Shown here in pieces: positions 9,006-17,285 of a stretch of 48,821 bases of DNA (positions are counted from its first letter, which is position 1; each line of letters starts with the position of its first letter). The DNA is taken from contig NZ_BTPU01000008.1 of assembly GCF_036985595.1 (NCBI RefSeq), positions 1 to 48,821 of the forward strand, written 5' to 3'. A program made the translations under genes and the position numbers. The notes under the pieces are model-generated. The model did not search any database, was not told the DNA's origin, and saw nothing but the letters and a program-made list of their open reading frames with translations. The stretch is from Vallitalea maricola (GTDB lineage: Bacteria; Bacillota; Clostridia; Lachnospirales; Vallitaleaceae).

Positions 9006-9665
9006 TTATATTTCATTAATATACTTCTCATAAAAGCTTTCAATTTCACTATCATCAATATCATTAAACTCTATTTCATATTCAGCATGGTCACCTAAAA
9101 CATGTATTACCTCCACACTTATACCTAAAGTACTCTCACTTATATAAAAATTATTTGATGCTAATTTATTATTAAGTTCCTCTGTAGATAAATCTTCTAA
9201 AAGGCCGATCTGTTCACTTCTTACGGCACTAAAGTTATCACTTTGGAATTTGTCCAAAAAAGTTTCATCTATATCAACAACATCTGACAATTTCAATATA
9301 GTCTGATTTTGGGTATCGATATTAGTAGTATAGAAAATATTATCTGGATAAACTGATTTTTTTTCATTACCTAGTCCTGAATATTTTATACTCATTATTT
9401 TTTCATTACAAAATGAAATTTCATAATCAATCTCAAGACTGGATAAATTATCTATATCATACTGATTCATAATTTTTAATGCTTCATCTGCTATTAACTT
9501 ATTCAATGTTTTTATTTCTTCTTTATTATTCTTATTTTCAAACTGTGGATAATTTATAAGTATTTTACCCTCTGAATATGTATCTTTAATAATATTCATT
9601 TTACTGGCTGAACACGAAACAAGCATAAGTACTGCTACAATAATTACTAATATTTTTTTCAACAA
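9006..9665 (-). CDS. Lipoprotein with DUF3298/DUF4163-like domain
   Basis: This 219-residue secreted lipoprotein has a short signal peptide with lipobox LVSC (Cys 18). The mature part begins with a strand pattern 'YSEGKILINYPQF' and a helix 'LNKLIADEAL', the layout of DUF4163/DUF3298 domains found in RsiV and related cell-surface proteins. A YTTNIDTQNQTILKLSDVVD segment is typical of the second half. RsiV-type proteins bind lysozyme, but this one has no anti-sigma domain, so no such role can be claimed. It stands alone: manA lies downstream on the same strand with its own promoter, and a long gene-free region lies upstream. Confidence 0.65.
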   Translation of the reverse strand: MLKKILVIIVAVLMLVSCSASKMNIIKDTYSEGKILINYPQFENKNNKEEIKTLNKLIADEALKIMNQYDIDNLSSLEIDYEISFCNEKIMSIKYSGLGNEKKSVYPDNIFYTTNIDTQNQTILKLSDVVDIDETFLDKFQSDNFSAVRSEQIGLLEDLSTEELNNKLASNNFYISESTLGISVEVIHVLGDHAEYEIEFNDIDDSEIESFYEKYINEI

Positions 9666-9976
9666 TAGGATTCCTTCTTTCTTCTTATATCATTTGTCGG
9701 GATTTTCTACATCATCTTCAATTCATATTTAATTTTAATCTTTTAGATATTCTATATTATAATGAGAGAAAAATCAATGTATCAAAATATAGAAGATGAT
9801 AATTTAAGTATTGTAATTATTGAAGTATTGACGTACAGAAGTTTAATGTTCAGCTTCCGTAAATGCCAGCTCTATAATATTTCCTTATGGCTAATACCAT
9901 CTGTAAGGTCTTATAGGTGATGCTATTACTTTTCATTATAATCCCAGAGCTAAAAGTTATATTCCTAGCCAAGTGG
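9666..9976. other. Gene-free intergenic region
   Basis: I see no open frame with a ribosome-binding site and no clear terminator here. The right part leads into the long palindrome at 9977-10166, and its slightly higher GC suggests it may belong to the same element. Confidence 0.4.
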
Positions 9977-10166
9977 ATGTATAGGTATAGGAAATGAGTG
10001 ACTTTTAAATAATGGTTAGAAAATCTTAGTGAGTGGAAAGGTATATTCCGTTAAGAAGCTTAAATGTTTGACCGTAGGGAGTTTTTAAGCTTTAGGAATA
10101 TACCTTGGAACGAACTTAGATTTTCTTCCATTATTTAACATGAACGAATTTCCTATACCTATACAT
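9977..10166. repeat. Long interrupted palindrome, intergenic element
   Basis: Two arms of about 85 bp pair with interruptions. The outer ends ATGTATAGGTATAGGAAAT (9977-9995) and the matching right arm (10148-10166) are perfect complements. Inner paired blocks are TTAAATAATGG, AGAAAATCT, AAGGTATATTCC and AAGCTTAAA. Bulges between blocks carry GAGTG-like sequence on one side and GAACGAA-like sequence on the other. It contains no open frame. It could form a long hairpin RNA or a cruciform, and looks like a mobile intergenic repeat of the MITE/REP kind. Confidence 0.7.
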
Positions 10167-10251
10167 TCACGATCGGATTGTACGATACAAGTCATCATAT
10201 AACTACGTTTTTTTAATCTTCATACTATAAATCAACCTATTCATCCCAATA

Positions 10252-10307
10252 AAAAACATCTACCCAGTTATTATCCATATCCAATAATAATATAAGCAGA
10301 TGTTTTT
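10252..10307 (-). terminator. Terminator of the natAB-like operon
   Basis: Outer stem AAAAACATCT (10252-10261) pairs with AGATGTTTTT (10298-10307), with an inner TTATTAT/ATAATAA stem. On the minus strand it ends in a T-run (A-run 10251-10256 on +). Confidence 0.7.
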
Positions 10308-10328
10308 AACTTCAATAACTAATATTTA

Positions 10329-11546
10329 TTATGCATTCAACATTACCTTTTCATCATTGAACGTAAGAGTTATCAACCTAACCAATATTAAACTAACAAC
10401 AAATGATGATATAGCTGTCACTAAAAACTGATTCATTGTCAATTCAAATGATAAAGCCGCTTTTAATGCAGAAACACTTCCATATACAGGGATAGCATAG
10501 TGATAAAGTTCTGTTGCTCCTCCCCCAAACATAGTTGAAAATGCCGCAATCATAACAACCATAAATACTGGTGTTACATATGTTCCAGCTTCTTTAACTG
10601 TTCTAGCTCTAACAGATAACAGACAAATAAGTCCTACATATATACCAACAAGAGTAATCATAATAATCAATAACTGTATCAACTGAAAACTTGAAAATTG
10701 TAAAGCTCCAAGATTCATGTCTGCTCCACCAGTCAACATTTTTGATGAAAATGGCATTGAAGCTATTATGGCAGCAAATGAAACTATGGCACTTACAATA
10801 GCCACTATCCCTAGACCAATTACCTTTCCAAGGGCTATTGTCTCCCTCTTAACAGGTGTCAACAATAATGTAGCCATTGTTCCTCTTTCTTTTTCCCCTG
10901 CAATAGTATCCATACCTATACCCATTGCTCCAGAGAACAAAATAATCGCTATAAGCATAGGCAATATCATAGAAATTCCTTGACCCGATGCTTTTTTTTC
11001 ATCAACAACGATTGATTCATTATAATTTCTATCAACATCAAATGCAACAACATTGTTTATATCACCAAATCTATTTGTCAAAATCTGAGTTTCATATTTA
11101 TTTAAAGCATTATCAACAAATCTTGACCTGGATTCTTGAGAATATTCTTCAGATGGATTGTAAAATGTTTTTACCTCTGGTGGTAATTTGATGTTTTTAT
11201 AATTATTGACCTTATCTAAAAATCCATCCTCGAACTGAACCATCATGTCAACTTCTCCATTTTTGATTTGTTCTTTTATTGATGTAGTATCCTCATTCAT
11301 ATCTATATAAGTAATATTCATATTCAACTCTTCTTCATTTACAACTTTTTGAAACTGTTCTGGAGCATTTTGAATGTATACTGTAGATGTGTGTTCTTCT
11401 ATATCATCTATCATATTACTAAGCATACTTCCCATTATTGTATAAATCAGAAAAATACTAAGAGCTGGTAATATAAATGCTGAAAAAACTAATCTACGAT
11501 CAGTAAAAACTCTTTTTAATTCTTTTTTCAATATATCTTTTAACAT
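10329..11546 (-). CDS. natB: ABC-2 type exporter permease (NatB-like)
   Basis: This 405-residue permease has the NatB layout: one transmembrane helix near residues 22-44, a large extracytoplasmic domain (about 45-180), then five or six helices clustered in the C-terminal half (SMILPMLIAIILFSGAMGIG onward). The motif GEKERGTMATLLLTPVKRE in the cytoplasmic loop is typical of ABC-2 permeases of this family. With the ATPase just upstream it would form an exporter. NatAB of Bacillus exports Na+, but related pairs move other compounds, so the substrate is uncertain. The gene lies 51 bp after the ATPase gene in the same operon and is followed by a terminator. Confidence 0.8.
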   Translation of the reverse strand: MLKDILKKELKRVFTDRRLVFSAFILPALSIFLIYTIMGSMLSNMIDDIEEHTSTVYIQNAPEQFQKVVNEEELNMNITYIDMNEDTTSIKEQIKNGEVDMMVQFEDGFLDKVNNYKNIKLPPEVKTFYNPSEEYSQESRSRFVDNALNKYETQILTNRFGDINNVVAFDVDRNYNESIVVDEKKASGQGISMILPMLIAIILFSGAMGIGMDTIAGEKERGTMATLLLTPVKRETIALGKVIGLGIVAIVSAIVSFAAIIASMPFSSKMLTGGADMNLGALQFSSFQLIQLLIIMITLVGIYVGLICLLSVRARTVKEAGTYVTPVFMVVMIAAFSTMFGGGATELYHYAIPVYGSVSALKAALSFELTMNQFLVTAISSFVVSLILVRLITLTFNDEKVMLNA

Positions 11547-11597
11547 AATAATATCGTCCTTTCCTTACATATTTATTGATTAAAATAAATTAGATAT

Positions 11598-12371
11598 CTA
11601 GACATTCTTAACAGCCTTCTTATATAATTCAAAGAATGCATCTTCTAGATTTTGTGTACTGGTATCATTTAGTACCTTTTCTATAGTACCCTCTATAACT
11701 TTTTTTCCATTAATAATAATAGCTACTCTATCACATAATTTACTAGCAACGGTCATAATATGTGTTGATATGATAACTAATTTTCCTCTTTCTCTTAGGG
11801 TTACTAGATATTCTTCAACTGCTCTTGCTGTAATGATATCTAATCCATTAGTTGGTTCATCGAATATAACAATATCAGGATCATGAACAACACTAACAGC
11901 AATAGAAAGTTTTTGTTTCATACCTGTTGATAATTCACTAATTTTTTTATCGGCAAACTTATTAATATTAAAATAATCAAAGAGTTCTTTTTTTCTTGAA
12001 ATTATTTGTTCATTAGTCATTCCATGTAGTTTACCAAAAAACTCCATTGTATAATCAGGTGTAAAGTGTTCATCTAATTTTAATTCATTAGTCAGAAATC
12101 CTATTCTTTTTCTAACTTCTGAACTATCTTTTACAACATCATATCCATTAACATTTATAGAACCTTTAGTAGGTTTTAATAGGGTAACTATACTTCTTAG
12201 GGTTGTAGTCTTCCCCGCACCATTAGGTCCTAAAAGACCGAATATCTCACCTTGATTAGCAGTAAATGAAACATCATTGACAGCTATCTTAGTATTTTCT
12301 TTAGTTTTTAATTCTTTTTTCTGTTTACTATTAAGCTTATATATCTTGGTTAAATTTTTTACTTCTATCAT
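11598..12371 (-). CDS. natA: ABC transporter ATP-binding protein (NatA-like)
   Basis: This 257-residue ATPase energises the adjacent permease. Walker A GPNGAGKTT is at about 48-56, the signature LSTGMKQKL follows, and Walker B IVIFDEPTNGLD is followed by the H-loop STHIM. A Lys-rich insert before the first strand (residues 12-28) is common in NatA-like proteins. AGGAGG lies 8 nt before the ATG. A textbook sigma-A promoter with a palindrome over its -10 lies upstream, so a dedicated repressor probably controls the operon; no regulator gene is adjacent. Confidence 0.85.
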   Translation of the reverse strand: MIEVKNLTKIYKLNSKQKKELKTKENTKIAVNDVSFTANQGEIFGLLGPNGAGKTTTLRSIVTLLKPTKGSINVNGYDVVKDSSEVRKRIGFLTNELKLDEHFTPDYTMEFFGKLHGMTNEQIISRKKELFDYFNINKFADKKISELSTGMKQKLSIAVSVVHDPDIVIFDEPTNGLDIITARAVEEYLVTLRERGKLVIISTHIMTVASKLCDRVAIIINGKKVIEGTIEKVLNDTSTQNLEDAFFELYKKAVKNV

Positions 12372-12396
12372 ATAACGAACCTCCTATACGTCTTTT

Positions 12397-12448
12397 TACT
12401 GTATATCTTGTATATGCACAGTATATATAGAAGTCTTTATTTTGTCAA
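12397..12448 (-). promoter_or_regulatory. natAB promoter with overlapping operator-like palindrome
   Basis: On the minus strand TTGACA (12443-12448), 17-bp spacer, TATACT (12420-12425). A dyad TACTGT...ACAGTA (12397-12402 and 12418-12423 on +) covers the -10 and the likely start site. This is where a GntR/YtrA- or BlaI-type repressor would block transcription (inference). Confidence 0.75.
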
Positions 12449-12676
12449 GTTAAATTTATATAATAACTAAAATTTTTTAACTTAAAGAAGAATATCATTA
12501 TTTATATTATAAGTTGATGTTGAAAAACTTATAGCAATAAAACAAAATTAGAAGAAATAATTAAAACTAAGGTAAAGACGAAGATTTTAAGAAAAGACAT
12601 ATTATTGATGATTTTGACAAATATACCTTATAATTGTAGCAAGATAGTGTATATCAAGAAAGAACAGCAGAAAATG

Positions 12677-12723
12677 AATAAGGCTGCAAATCCATTTAAA
12701 TTAAATGGACTTGCAGCCTTATT
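12677..12723 (-). terminator. Strong terminator hairpin of the oxidoreductase gene
   Basis: A 13-bp plus 7-bp stem (AATAAGGCTGCAA and TCCATTT with their complements) has a 5-nt loop and one mismatch. On the minus strand it follows the oxidoreductase stop by about 30 bp and leads into a moderately T-rich stretch. The rest of 12449-12676 shows no gene. Confidence 0.8.
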
Positions 12724-12751
12724 ATATTTATTTTAAGTAAAATACAAAATA

Positions 12752-14017
12752 TTATAATTCTAAAAGTTGTTGGGTAAATTCATGTATATGGATAACTTTA
12801 TCTGTAAGTCTTGACTCTTCTGCTGCAAATGCCATGACGTGACTTTGAACCGATATACTTGCTTCGGTTTTCCCTTTTAGCTTACCACTAGATTTTATAA
12901 GTTGAATATAATCCTCCATAAGACCTGTATCACCACCACCATGGCCACCTGCTTGAGCTGCTACATCAATCACTTCTACTTCTTCAGAAGGGAACCGCTT
13001 AATTCTTATTTCATTATAATCAAAATCGCCAGTTATTTCACCTTTTGTACCCATTATTTTGATGTGGCGACCACCATCTTTACAAAAAGCAGTCATGGTA
13101 AGATGAGCCGTTACGTTATTATCGAAGACCATATTAACCACTTGATGGTCCACAACATCGTTGTCACATTTATAAACACACCGACCATAAGGACCTTCTT
13201 CTAAAGCTTTTTTTCGGGCTTCATAGCTTGTATCTGGACTAATCGCCGAGACAGGCCAGTCTGTCTTATCACCAAGATAAATTTTTTCTGCATTATAAGG
13301 ACATGTATCACCTATGGGACATCCATCAAGACAACGCTCAGGAGCACCTTTTGGTGCATTTTTTTCTTTGTAATAATCAAGAGAACCAAACGAAGAGATT
13401 TTCTTACAATGATTCCCCACTAACCATAAAAGAATATCCATATCATGACAACATTTTTGAAGAATCATTGGACTTTGTGTTTTGGAATTACCCCAATTAC
13501 CTCGAACAAAACTATGGGATTGATGAATACGACCAACATATTCATTATGATTTATGGTCATAATGTCACCAATTACTTTTTCATCTATTAATTCCTTAAT
13601 TTTTGAGAAAAAATTAGTATAACGTAAAACATGATAAACTGAAAATACTTTGTGGGAATATTGTTTTGCAAGTTCTCCAAGTAAAACACATTCCTTTGGG
13701 TTATTAGATAATGGTTTTTCTAATAAAATATGATAATCTTTTTCAAGTGCTAATTTAGTTGGGTCATAATGGGTATCATCCAGAGTACAAATAAAAGCTG
13801 CATCAGCTAATTTAGGTTTCTCAAGAAGGTCTTCCCATGTTTTAAAAGCCATATCCTCCGGTATATTATGAGCTTCTATAAATTGTTTTCTTTTTCTATC
13901 ATTTGGTTCTGCTACTGCCACAAATTTTAAATCTTCTGGATGGTCTAATGCATATGCAGCAAGAACATCTTTTCCTCTTTGACCTGCGCCAATTAAAATC
14001 GCTGTTATGGGTTGCAT
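12752..14017 (-). CDS. Gfo/Idh/MocA family oxidoreductase with Cys-rich insert
   Basis: This 421-residue NAD(P)-dependent sugar dehydrogenase-like protein has an N-terminal Rossmann fold with ILIGAGQRGKD, followed by a conserved LLEKPLS turn, which is the family's EKP motif. The C-terminal domain has HDMDILLWLVG, the usual catalytic His/Asp region. Between about 225 and 285 there is a Cys cluster, CLDGCPIGDTCPY and later GRCVYKCDNDVVDHQ, characteristic of one subfamily; it could hold a metal or be structural. The start at 14017 (MQPITA) is chosen because AAGGAG lies 10-11 nt upstream; an in-frame ATG at 14059 has no such site. It is probably involved in carbohydrate breakdown; the substrate is unknown. 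A single-gene unit with its own terminator. Confidence 0.88.
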   Translation of the reverse strand: MQPITAILIGAGQRGKDVLAAYALDHPEDLKFVAVAEPNDRKRKQFIEAHNIPEDMAFKTWEDLLEKPKLADAAFICTLDDTHYDPTKLALEKDYHILLEKPLSNNPKECVLLGELAKQYSHKVFSVYHVLRYTNFFSKIKELIDEKVIGDIMTINHNEYVGRIHQSHSFVRGNWGNSKTQSPMILQKCCHDMDILLWLVGNHCKKISSFGSLDYYKEKNAPKGAPERCLDGCPIGDTCPYNAEKIYLGDKTDWPVSAISPDTSYEARKKALEEGPYGRCVYKCDNDVVDHQVVNMVFDNNVTAHLTMTAFCKDGGRHIKIMGTKGEITGDFDYNEIRIKRFPSEEVEVIDVAAQAGGHGGGDTGLMEDYIQLIKSSGKLKGKTEASISVQSHVMAFAAEESRLTDKVIHIHEFTQQLLEL

Positions 14018-14177
14018 GTGGTAACATCTCCTTTTCAATGAATCATAAAATTTACACATGATTTGTTGTTCTTTATAAGGCTATTATACGTTATGATATT
14101 CATTCAATCTTTACGATTTTAGACATATATTTTATTAATTTAGACATATCTATACATAAAAACATTGTAAAATAAAG

Positions 14178-14213
14178 ATAGACCCTTCTTAACGGAGATG
14201 TTTAGGGGTCTAT
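14178..14213. other. Lone hairpin between divergent genes
   Basis: ATAGACCC (14178-14185) pairs with GGGTCTAT (14206-14213) around a 20-nt loop. It lies between two divergent genes, so it terminates neither of them. It may be a relic terminator or an antisense stop. The rest of 14018-14360 is AT-rich with no gene seen. Confidence 0.4.
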
Positions 14214-14357
14214 ATATATTAAGTAACAAACTCAATCTGAATACAATACTTTACAAGTAAAATTTTAGTTAATAATATGGATAAACGCCACTAGAATTAA
14301 TATATTGATTTTTTTACATTAAATTATAGAAAATTGTTTTTATACTTTTAAGTATTA

Positions 14358-14366
14358 TGATATAAT
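14358..14366 (+). promoter_or_regulatory. Extended -10 promoter for the GNAT-like gene
   Basis: TGATATAAT: perfect -10 TATAAT (14361-14366) with a TGN extension, about 112 bp before the start codon. No good -35 is seen at normal spacing. Confidence 0.5.
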
Positions 14367-14478
14367 ATATTTATGTATGCTATTTGCATATTACAATGAA
14401 TTTTTAATTATTATTTATTCTTATTGTATTATTCAAACATAAGAACTGAACTTATTTTATATGATTGGGGGACTTTTT

Positions 14479-15600
14479 GTGATTGAAATCGTTGAAGTTA
14501 CTTCTAAAAAAAGTTTAAAAGTTTTTGTAAAATTTCCTACTAAGCTGTATAAGAAATGCAGAAATTATATTCCATCACTTCTGGTAGATGAACTTAATAC
14601 ATTAAGAAAAGATAAAAATCCAGCAATGGATTTTTGTGAATCAAAGTATTGGCTAGCATATAAGGACGGTAAAGTTGTGGGAAGAATTGCTGGTATCATA
14701 AATTACGCCGCAATTGATCTATGGAATGAAAAAGCTGGTCGTTTTGGCTATATCGACTTCATTGAAGATATTGAAGTTGCAAAACTATTATTAGAAACAG
14801 CAGAGGAATGGCTTATCTCAAAAGGAATGACTAAGATTCAAGGTCCTCTTGGTTTTAGCGACTTTGATTTGGAAGGTATGCTTATTAAGGGTTTTGAATA
14901 CTTAGGAACCATGACTACTATATATAATCATTCATACTATGTAGATTACTTGAAACAACTAGGTTACTCAAAGGATGTAGATTGGCTTGAATATGAGATA
15001 ATAATTCCTGATAAAGTACCTGAGCCTGTTAAAATAGTGGCAGAACGTTCAATAAAAACTAATAATCTAAAAGTTTTAGAAGCAAAAAGTAAAAAAGACA
15101 TTATTCCTTACATACCTCACCTATTCTCACTAATCAATTCAGCATTTAAGGAACTATATGAATTTACTCCTTTAACAGATAAACAGATCAAGTTATATAC
15201 AAAACAATATATAAGTTTCATTAACCCTAATTTCGTAAAGTTTGTTCTAGATGAAAATGATGAATTAATTGCTTATGTCTTAGGTTTTCCTTCTCTTGCA
15301 AAAGCAATAAAAAAAGGTAAAGGACGTATTTTACCTTTTGGTTTCATATATCTATTGAAAGCTCTTAAATTAAATAAAAGGTTAGAAATTGTTCAGATAG
15401 CAGTTGATCCTAAGTTTCAGAATCGAGGAGTTAATGCTATATTATTCAGGGAACTTATTATATCTTGTAATAAAAAAGGTATACATTCTGCTGACCTTAA
15501 TCCTCAACTTGAAAGTAATAAAAAAGTTCGTTCTCAATGGCAGAGATTCAAGCATAGACAGCATAAGGTTAGAACATCTTTTTATAAAGAGTTGGCATAA
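14479..15600 (+). CDS. GNAT-like N-acetyltransferase family protein
   Basis: This 373-residue protein belongs to a conserved family in Clostridia and Bacteroidetes. It has an N-terminal part with FPTKLYKKCRNYIPSLL and FWLAYKDGKVVGRIAGI-like segments and a C-terminal GNAT-type acetyl-CoA fold (about 190-370). The line IVQIAVDPKFQNRGVNAILFRE is a good match to the GNAT motif A (V-x-P-x-x-x-x-x-G/A). The start is taken as GTG 14479, because GGGGG (14467-14471) sits 7 nt before it and would lie inside the coding region of the ATG at 14461. Substrate unknown. It is monocistronic, followed by a palindromic element that may end transcription. Confidence 0.75.
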   Translation: MIEIVEVTSKKSLKVFVKFPTKLYKKCRNYIPSLLVDELNTLRKDKNPAMDFCESKYWLAYKDGKVVGRIAGIINYAAIDLWNEKAGRFGYIDFIEDIEVAKLLLETAEEWLISKGMTKIQGPLGFSDFDLEGMLIKGFEYLGTMTTIYNHSYYVDYLKQLGYSKDVDWLEYEIIIPDKVPEPVKIVAERSIKTNNLKVLEAKSKKDIIPYIPHLFSLINSAFKELYEFTPLTDKQIKLYTKQYISFINPNFVKFVLDENDELIAYVLGFPSLAKAIKKGKGRILPFGFIYLLKALKLNKRLEIVQIAVDPKFQNRGVNAILFRELIISCNKKGIHSADLNPQLESNKKVRSQWQRFKHRQHKVRTSFYKELA

Positions 15601-15632
15601 GAATAATATAATTGAATAAGTGGCGTATTTCC

Positions 15633-15743
15633 GCAGAGAAGGTACAGGGTAATATTACGTCAGCAGATTAAACGTCCGTGTTTAAAACTGCTGAACTCGC
15701 CGTCCATGGCTCGCTGCTCCATATTACCCTATACCTTCTCTGC
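15633..15743. repeat. Intergenic palindromic element with internal hairpin
   Basis: The 23-bp arms, GCAGAGAAGGTACAGGGTAA and onward at 15633-15655, pair with 15721-15743 with a single G-U-type mismatch. Inside are a second stem-loop (CAGCAG..TTAAAC-GTCCGT-GTTTAA..CTGCTG, 15661-15693) and a GCCGTCCATGGC segment. GC content is clearly above the flanks. It has no open frame. It sits between convergent genes and may act as a bidirectional terminator, or be a mobile intergenic repeat like the one at 9977. Confidence 0.75.
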
Positions 15744-15816
15744 TTGGCTCGTTCTTATTTTAGCTTGATGGTTATCAATATATGTCTTTGTTTATGAACT
15801 ATTTACCGTATAATAA

Positions 15817-17094
15817 TTATCTGTTACTTTTTGATATCATTATATCTAGTATCATCTTGTCTGTTTCTTCCATTCCTTTTGAGCCTATGCAGGTTAGATT
15901 TTTGATGCAGGTTTCTATGTTTTCATCGATGATACCTTCGGTTTTGGTTATTTCAATATCTCCAAGAGAAAGTATGGTTGCATTGAATGAAGCCTCCACT
16001 ACAGTAGCTACTTTTAAGGCACAACCTGTCTTTGCTCCGTCACATATCATTCCGCTTACATCACCGATCATATTTTTAATGGTTGATTTGATATTATGTA
16101 TATCGCCGCCTAGAAGGTATGTCATACCACAGCCAGCTCCAATACCTGCTACGATTACTCCACATAAAGCAGATAGTTTTCCGAGATTGGTTTTAATATG
16201 TATTGCTACTAGATTACTAAGAATCAAAGCTCTTGCTAATTCTTCTTCGCTTTTATGTAACCATTCTGCTACAGCTACTACTGGTAAAGTAGCAGTTATT
16301 CCTTGATTACCACTTCCTGAATTGGTCATAACAGGGAGTGGACATCCTGCCATTCTGGCATCAGATGCAGCTGCTGATAACCTGATGGCGTAGTTTTTCA
16401 TATCATCAGCAATCAACTTGTTCTGGATATTTTTTTCTATGGTTTTTCCTACTTTTAGTCCATATTCTTTGTTCAAGCCTTCAAGTGCTATTTTTTTATT
16501 CATTATGGCACCTTCAAGTATAAACTTTATTTCGTCAAATGGTGTATTCAGTACAAATCTGTAAATACTGTCAATACAAATGGCTACTTTATAGTCTTCT
16601 ACTTCAACTACTTCAGATAATTTATCCATGAGAACATCATCATTGTAAGATATGAATACTATATCAGTATGACCACCTTGGATTATTACATGAGCTTGAT
16701 TACTTTTGCCGATTACAGTTGCATCAATATACAACTTACAATCTTTATCTGCAACTTCTATTTTAATTCTATTTTCATCTATAATGTTGTTAGCCTGATT
16801 CACATGAGTTTCTTTTACTTTAGATAACACTTCAAGCCCTAATTTGGATTCACCCACAATAGCACCAAGAGCAGCGGCTATATGAATACCAACTTGACTT
16901 GTTCCTGGTATACCTACACCCATGGCATTTTTAATGATATTAGGACTTAACAATAGTTCAATTTCTTCTACATCTTCATCTAATACTTCTTTTGCTTTTG
17001 CAACACAAAGTGCTATAGCTATTGGTTCAGTACAACCTGTAGCTGGCTTTACTTCTTTATTTATTAAATCTATAAACGATTGAACATTGCACAT
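15817..17094 (-). CDS. UPF0597 / L-cysteine desulfidase-like (YhaM/CyuA family)
   Basis: This 425-residue protein belongs to the serine-dehydratase-alpha-like UPF0597 family, whose studied members are iron-sulfur L-cysteine desulfidases. These cleave cysteine to sulfide, ammonia and pyruvate in the cytoplasm. The family signatures are present: PATGCTEP with C21, the Gly-rich GVGIPGTSQVGI, MAGCPLPVMTNSGSGNQG, and the C-terminal CDGAKTGCALK. The Cys residues in these motifs are the likely cluster ligands. It stands alone with about 190 bp upstream in which I see nothing distinctive. Whether this protein acts on cysteine or a related amino acid cannot be told from sequence. Confidence 0.88.
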   Translation of the reverse strand: MCNVQSFIDLINKEVKPATGCTEPIAIALCVAKAKEVLDEDVEEIELLLSPNIIKNAMGVGIPGTSQVGIHIAAALGAIVGESKLGLEVLSKVKETHVNQANNIIDENRIKIEVADKDCKLYIDATVIGKSNQAHVIIQGGHTDIVFISYNDDVLMDKLSEVVEVEDYKVAICIDSIYRFVLNTPFDEIKFILEGAIMNKKIALEGLNKEYGLKVGKTIEKNIQNKLIADDMKNYAIRLSAAASDARMAGCPLPVMTNSGSGNQGITATLPVVAVAEWLHKSEEELARALILSNLVAIHIKTNLGKLSALCGVIVAGIGAGCGMTYLLGGDIHNIKSTIKNMIGDVSGMICDGAKTGCALKVATVVEASFNATILSLGDIEITKTEGIIDENIETCIKNLTCIGSKGMEETDKMILDIMISKSNR

Positions 17095-17285
17095 AAATTA
17101 GCCTCACCTTTCATATAATCATCATTATTATTGTACAATAGAAGATACAATAATTACAGTTTTTTAGACTAGATAGGCTAATAAACTTATTTATTAAACC
17201 AAAATACAATAAAATCATAGAAATGTAAAGCATTATTTTCACTTTTGTCCCTTATAAACTTAATAAACAAATGTCTATGGTTGAA

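Noticed and set aside
9840..10200. A structured RNA gene such as a riboswitch or tmRNA-like RNA
   Set aside because: The structure is one long palindrome without known conserved cores; it fits a repeat element better.
15782..16306. Hydrophobic open frame on the + strand
   Set aside because: It lies opposite the cysteine desulfidase-like gene, which has full family motifs; the frame has no ribosome-binding site.
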